DNA from: Cryptomeria japonica
Lineage: Eukaryota > Streptophyta > Pinopsida > Cupressales > Cupressaceae
Reading direction: 5' to 3'
Assembly: GCF_030272615.1 (NCBI RefSeq)
Contig: NC_081406.1
Span: 262,536,624-262,600,623, forward strand
DNA length: 64,000 bases
The first letter of the stretch is position 1. Each line of letters starts with the position of its first letter. A program made the translations under genes and the position numbers. Under the pieces are notes generated by a model that saw only the letters and a list, made by a program, of their open reading frames with translations, did no database searches and had not been told where the DNA came from. Below, in pieces: positions 57,541 through 64,000 of this stretch.

Positions 57541-59333
57541 ATTCTTGAATCCTCCAACTTAACAGATTAAGAATGACTATAAGAAAAAACGCAGAGCCGA
57601 AGCAAGCCTAAGGCAGAATTGTTAAAATAATTGTGTCGGACTTGGAATAAATGGTTGTAATAATTAGAGTGATTATTATCCCTTAAGATCAAGTAGATAT
57701 CAAAAGCCAAAGATCTACTCGGAATGTGCGAACCTTCATTTGAGCCAATGTGAGTTGACAGGTCCCCAACGCCGCCTTTATCATCACCAGTTGGCTCCGT
57801 TCAGGTAACAATTAGAGAGTAATCATTCACGATGTCTGTACTTTCATCATAAATTCATCCCATGTGGTAGTGGCAACTCAGCCTGCCTTTGATACGTGGC
57901 CGTCTAGGATAGTAATTGGCAGGATTACCACGCCAATTTGAAATTTGAATGAAGGTTTCATTCATCATTGAGCGGATAAGATGGTCCCTTCCTGGGTAAA
58001 GGCCTTTTCCTTTTCCAAGATTACCTTTGTGGTGACCAACAACAGACTGGGGTCCCCCCAACATCATAAGCCATTTTTCAGCCTTCCTGCAACCGCCATG
58101 GAATCGACAGCTTTGTTTCCTTCTCTAAAGATGTGGTGGATGGTGAAGTCCTCCATCTTGACCAGGAGGCACCTGATATCCCTCAGAATGGATCCCACTC
58201 TCCAACCCGCCGATGAGTTCCCTTTAACTGAGTCCACAATGATTTGAGAGTCTCCTTCAATTTCCAGTTGTTTTATTCCTATGGAGTTAGCCATTTTCAG
58301 ACCCCAAAGGAGGGCTATTCCTTTAGCTTGAGTGACTGTATTATTCCTTAGGTTGCCAACGCAGGCTACAACCGTGTTCCCCAAATTGTCCCAGATGACT
58401 CCACCCCCCGCCTGACAATTACTTTGGGCTGAACCATCAAAACTCAGTTTAAACCAGTGTAACCTAGGGGTTGACCATCTGGTCGTCCTTCTTTTGTTCT
58501 TGGTACTGTTGTTGAAACAATCAAAACCAGGGGGGAGCTTCCAACATTCAACAATTTTTTTCTCAACCTCATTGGGAGGATAAGGGGGAATTTTCCATTT
58601 TGTAACTTCTAAGTTTTCAGAGATCATCTTAAAGCAAATGTGTGCCACAGTGTCTGGGGGGGTCTCAGTGTCTCTAAAAATTATGTTGTTTCTTTCTCTC
58701 CATAAGGCCCAACAGATGTGCGGTTGTATTTGTTTCCATAGTTGAATGATGAGGGGGTGATGGGAGAGGGGTTCCAATCAAAAGCCAAAAAAAAAAATCC
58801 TTCTGGAAGACCCAACATAGACCGCATTTCTGAAGAGTGATAGACCAAAGATGAGCAGCAAAGGGACAGATGGCAAAAAGGTGGTCAATATATTCCTCAT
58901 CAGCTTTACACAGACCGCATCTGTTGGGGAGATGGAATCCCCTCAAGTTATCTAGCGCGAGGGTTTTATCGTGCATGAGGGACCACCAAAAGAAATTGAT
59001 TTTAGGGATTATCTGAGGGTTCCAAACTTTCTTCCAGCATTCAACGTCCACAGGGGGTTTAAGGAGTTGATTGTAAGTAGATTTGACCGAGAATGAGCCC
59101 GATTGGGTCTCTTTCCAAATTAAGCTGTCTTCATTCAGGGCTAGGGGGATTCTGGTTTCCGATAATATGTGTTGCAAATCCTGAGCAAGGGGGACCAGGT
59201 TAGGTCTGTTGCTGAAGATGTGAACAATGTCCTTCCAGCAAAAACTTCCTGGTACCAAATAATCTGCAATATAATCCCCCCTAGGATTTGTTGTACCATC
59301 TTCAACTTCTATTTTCCTAGGTTTGGTATTCAA
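57541..59333 (-). pseudogene. LINE ORF2 3' end: zinc-binding region and RNase H
   Basis: 5'-truncated non-LTR retrotransposon. From 59333: GSFCWKDIVHIF, SGSFSVKSTYNQLL, CWKKVWNPQIIPKINFFWW, CGLCKADEEYIDHLFAICPFA (zf-RVT). In another frame from 58777: CWALWRERNNIIFRD, then RNase H with FKLSFDGSAQSNCQAGGGV, AKGIALLWGLKMA, IEGDSQIIVDSV and FREGNKAVDSMAV, ending at 58064. The D, E-position and D motifs of plant-type RNase H are present except that AKGIAL stands where an acidic residue is usual. The frame break lies at an A-run (58788-58798 on the plus strand). 58063-57541 is 3' untranslated sequence; no clear poly(A) end is seen. Confidence 0.75.
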
Positions 59334-59339
59334 GGTTTC

Positions 59340-60055
59340 ATATGGCTATATTCTCAAGCAACAATTTTTAAGTTCATATAAATTTTTGTATGATGCCTCA
59401 GTAACTTTGAGTCCCTTGACTCTTTGAATACAACCTGACTAATTTACTTCCCTACATTTGTATCCATTGAGTATTTCTTTTTGTTTAAACAAAATATTCT
59501 ATCATGTTGTGGTTATAGAGAACGCCTCTTGACATAAATATAATAGTCTCTTAGAAATCTTGAATTAAATCATTTTTTTTAAAGTTTTGGTTTTATATTG
59601 AGGGTCTTCTTTGATATTTGTTATCAGTAAATAAATATGATTAAATTTATTTTCATATAATAAGATATATATTTCTACTATGATTAATCAATTTCTTTTT
59701 TTAATTATTATAAATTATTTGTGTCCCTTTTAGGATTCTTTGATCTACACAAAATTTTATAAAGTAAAAGAAAAGAAAATAATAAAGGAATAGAAAAGTG
59801 TTTTCTTATTGAAGCTATTTAAATAACGTTTCCATTAAATATTATTATAATGTAGGTTATTAAATTTATTTTTAATATAATATGATATTATAAATGTTGT
59901 TATTTATATTTAATAGTTATTTATAAATTTATTTAATTATATATTTATTATATATATCAAATTTATAAATATTTTATTATATTTATTATTATATATTATA
60001 TTATATGTAATAAAAGTTATTACCTTACAATAATTCTAACTATTCAACTATTTAT
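59340..60055. other. No gene; very AT-rich DNA
   Basis: Dominated by TATTATA and TTTATTTA words, especially 59820-60010. Nothing coding. Confidence 0.6.
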
Positions 60056-60830
60056 GAATAAAGAAATGTGAAATGAGAAAGAGGGATAAAGTAAGGAGGG
60101 ATATACATGAAAATAGAGGAAAAACATAGTGAGGGAGGTAGAAAGAGAAAGAAGGTTAGGAGAGGGAAGAGAGATAAATAAATATAGAAGGGGAGAGAGG
60201 TAGAAAGATAAAGACATAGAGGGATGGAGCAAAGGAGATAAATAGAGAGATATAAAGGGATAATTAGAGAGGGGGATAAAAAGTTAGAGAGAAGATGAAC
60301 AAATAAGCAAAGAGAGTAAGGGTTGAAACATATTAGAAAGAGAGGGAAAATAGAGAATGAAAGAAAGAGACATAAAGGGGGGAATAGAGAATGAAAGAAA
60401 GAGACATAGAGAGAGAGGGGGGGGAATAAAGGGAAAATGAAAGCAGAAAGACATAGGGAGATAGAGATGGAGACAATTATATAGAGAGAGATAAATACAT
60501 AAAGAGGGAGAAAGAGAGAAATTCAAAGAGAGGAATGCAAAAAGAGGAAAGTAGAGGTTAGAGGTATAGAGGGAAAGAGAAAGAAGGAAATGGAGGGAAG
60601 GAGAGAGGGGACAAAAAGAGAGGTAGAGAAGGGTAGAGAGAGAGAGGAGGGGTTAGAGAGAGATATAGAGGGAGACAAAGAGATAAAATAAGAGAGGGAG
60701 AGATATTGAAATTGAAACGAAGAGATATAGACAAAGATAAAGAGATAGAATAATAAATGCGGGGAGGAGAGAGAGGGAAGAAGAAGAGAGAAAGAGATAA
60801 AGGAGACAAAGTGATAAAATAAGATTATAT
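60056..60830. repeat. Purine-rich imperfect GA/GGGA tract
   Basis: Strongly purine-biased plus strand built from AGAGAGA, AAAGAGA, GGGAGAGA and GATAAA words. Open Ser/Leu-rich minus frames there are composition artefacts. Confidence 0.8.
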
Positions 60831-60867
60831 GTATGTATGTATGTACACACACACACATATACTACTA

Positions 60868-61075
60868 TAGAGGTATCCCCATGACCTAGCCCAATGCCCA
60901 ACCTGCCTTACCTTGGACTTACTGCCAAGTTAGGGTTAGGAAGGGGTGAGTTGAGGTGAGACTATTCCTCTAGGGATGTACGCAGTCGCCTGCAAGCCAT
61001 GTGCATTAGGTGAACTTGAGACCAATGGGGAGCAAACCCACGACCCAAGCCAACTCCACTACTCGTGCGGGCTAT
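60868..61075 (-). mobile_element. SINE-like fragment, tRNA-derived head
   Basis: On the minus strand from ~61075: GCCCGCACGAGTAGTGGAGT, with an A-box-like TAGTGGAGTTGG, then GTGGGTTTGCTCCCC resembling a pol III B box. Downstream it is non-coding and ends near GGGGATACCTCTA. The size (~200 bp) fits a plant SINE. The 5' flank is (TA)n(GA)n. Confidence 0.4.
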
Positions 61076-61092
61076 ATATATATATATATATT

Positions 61093-63054
<1,962 letters not shown>

Positions 63055-63062
63055 CTATATAC
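63055..63062 (+). promoter_or_regulatory. Possible TATA box of GDSL gene
   Basis: CTATATAC in GACCCTATATACACATTAAC, ~70 bp upstream of the ATG at 63131. A normal position for a plant TATA with a short leader; no direct proof. Confidence 0.4.
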
Positions 63063-63130
63063 ACATTAACTATCACAATGAAGTTCAAACAATTTGTGAG
63101 TTGTAGTTACAAATTTAGTTGATTAGAGAT

Positions 63131-63987
63131 ATGGATGCAATGTTTTCTCACCTTCCGTTTCTGATAATCATTTTCTGTTTATTTGCAGGTCAGTTATAAA
63201 AATTATCATTTCAAACTTTCCTCATTCTATATACTGCTCTGGTTTTCATTTAAATTGTTTGATTTGCAGGAAGAGGCGTTGCAGACAAGGCTGAAGCGCT
63301 GTTTGTGTTCGGAGCATCCTATGCCGACACAGGAAATAAAGATCCATACAATCAAAGCATAAACCAGCCATGGAGAAGGCCATACGGTTTGACCTGGCCT
63401 GGCTATCCTGCAGGCAGATTTTCTTCTGGAAAAATTCAGACAGATTTTTGGGGTAAACCTTCCTTCCAATTACAAATGGCGAAATTTAAGGTTTTAAGCA
63501 AGTGTTGTACTAAAATTTTGTGGTAAACCTTCCTTCCACTCACAAATGCCGAAATTTCAGGTTATGAGCAACCTTTGTACTAAAATTATGTGGCTGTGGT
63601 GTGTACAGCGAAAAATCCGGTCAGATTCTTCAGGTAAACGGTGTTATATTAGGTTTTAAGCAGCCTGTGGCTTATCTATCTGTGGCTGTGGTGTGTGCAG
63701 GGGATATTTTAGGGCTTCCCGCTCCCATAGCTTATGAGATGCTGAAAAGTCATGACTGTAAAGCAAGTGCAAAGAAGATGAGACACGGAGTGAATTTTGC
63801 AGTGGGAGGCAGTGGAATATTTCGAGCCTACGGTTTTATAACAGTAGCAGAACAGGTGAAGCAATTGAAGGAGCTGATAGGAGGAAGTCAGGGGTTCGAC
63901 TCTCACAAGCTCTCACGGTCTGTAGTTCTTATCTCTGCGGCTGGTAACGACTACGAATCCCTTGCTAGCAGAAACGGCTCCATTGAG
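63131..63987 (+). CDS. GDSL esterase/lipase, 5' part (exons 1-3)
   Basis: GDSL enzymes hydrolyse esters and are usually secreted. Exon 1 63131-63188 encodes a signal peptide (MDAMFSHLPFLIIIFCLFAG). Exon 2 63270-63452 and exon 3 63701-63987 follow with GT/AG borders and matching phases (58, 183 and 287 bp). Block I is FVFGASYADTGN: the nucleophile Ser is kept, but the Asp of the usual G-D-S is Ala. Then PYGLTWPGYPAGRFSSGK, block II GVNFAVGGSG and block III with AGNDY (the Asn of the oxyanion hole). The catalytic Asp-x-x-His block lies beyond the window. It resembles the plant At5g03610-type subgroup from memory. Exon 3 may end at 63987 (GTAATT) or read on. Confidence 0.85.
63435..63660 (+). 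repeat. Tandem duplication in GDSL intron 2, with exon-2 end copy
   Basis: GGTAAACCTTCCTTCCA(A/C)T, GCGAAATTT and TTGTACTAAAATT occur twice, ~80 bp apart (63453 and 63532). A further GAAAAATCCGGTCAGATTCT, followed by CAGGTAAAC, at ~63610-63640 resembles the end of exon 2 plus its donor. GTGGCTGTGGTGTGT also occurs twice. Confidence 0.7.
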
Positions 63988-64000
63988 GTAATTCAAGATC

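Overview
The window looks like repeat-dominated intergenic DNA from a large plant genome, most probably a gymnosperm (conifer-like). The reasons are nested Ty3/gypsy and Ty1/copia elements with plant-type primer-binding sites, LINE remnants with a plant-type RNase H, a plant mobile domain (PMD) gene inside a retrotransposon, very long GA tracts, and only one ordinary-looking host gene, the 5' half of a GDSL esterase/lipase at the right edge. The species is an inference from this style of DNA; nothing in the sequence proves it.

Layout. 1-1167 is a decayed copia integrase fragment. 1168-2476 is a piece of another element with six copies of a ~40-bp quasi-palindrome every ~175-195 bp. 2477-14589 is an old plus-strand Ty3/gypsy element of the Tat type: one LTR, a tRNA-Trp-type primer site, gag, protease, G-patch, reverse transcriptase, two RNase H domains and integrase. 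It is broken by stops and frameshifts, and no 3' LTR is seen. 14590-15620 is a LINE scrap. About 17335-40645 is the most unusual unit. It holds two convergent multi-exon genes: an unrecognised Cys/Lys-rich protein on the plus strand and a DDE-transposase-like protein on the minus strand. A 359-bp tandem array lies between their 3' ends, and CpG-rich GCGTATGCGC-like motifs lie near both outer edges. I read it as a DNA transposon of a family I cannot name.

A young minus-strand LTR retrotransposon (18356-31008) sits inside an exon of the plus-strand gene. It has a 5-bp GGAGC duplication, LTRs of 781 bp each and about 4 differences between them. It is non-autonomous. One intact 1364-codon ORF joins Gag and protease directly to the last ~77 residues of integrase, with RT, RNase H and the integrase core missing. 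On the opposite strand it carries a decayed PMD gene that apparently still has an intron. Its leader has two clusters of a CAGACGC motif.

The right half holds a non-autonomous copia element (44729-49443, CAAAC duplication, initiator-Met primer site), tandem duplications, a gypsy protease scrap, a long uncharacterised minus-strand ORF (56173-57540), a LINE ORF2 3' end (57541-59333), several polypurine tracts, a SINE-like piece, and from 63131 the GDSL gene running off the edge.

How the parts relate: the Gag and integrase tail of the young element are clearly related to the old Tat element, so an autonomous relative could have mobilised it. Many stops in the old genes sit where CAG, CAA or CGA would be expected, which fits C-to-T decay of methylated DNA.
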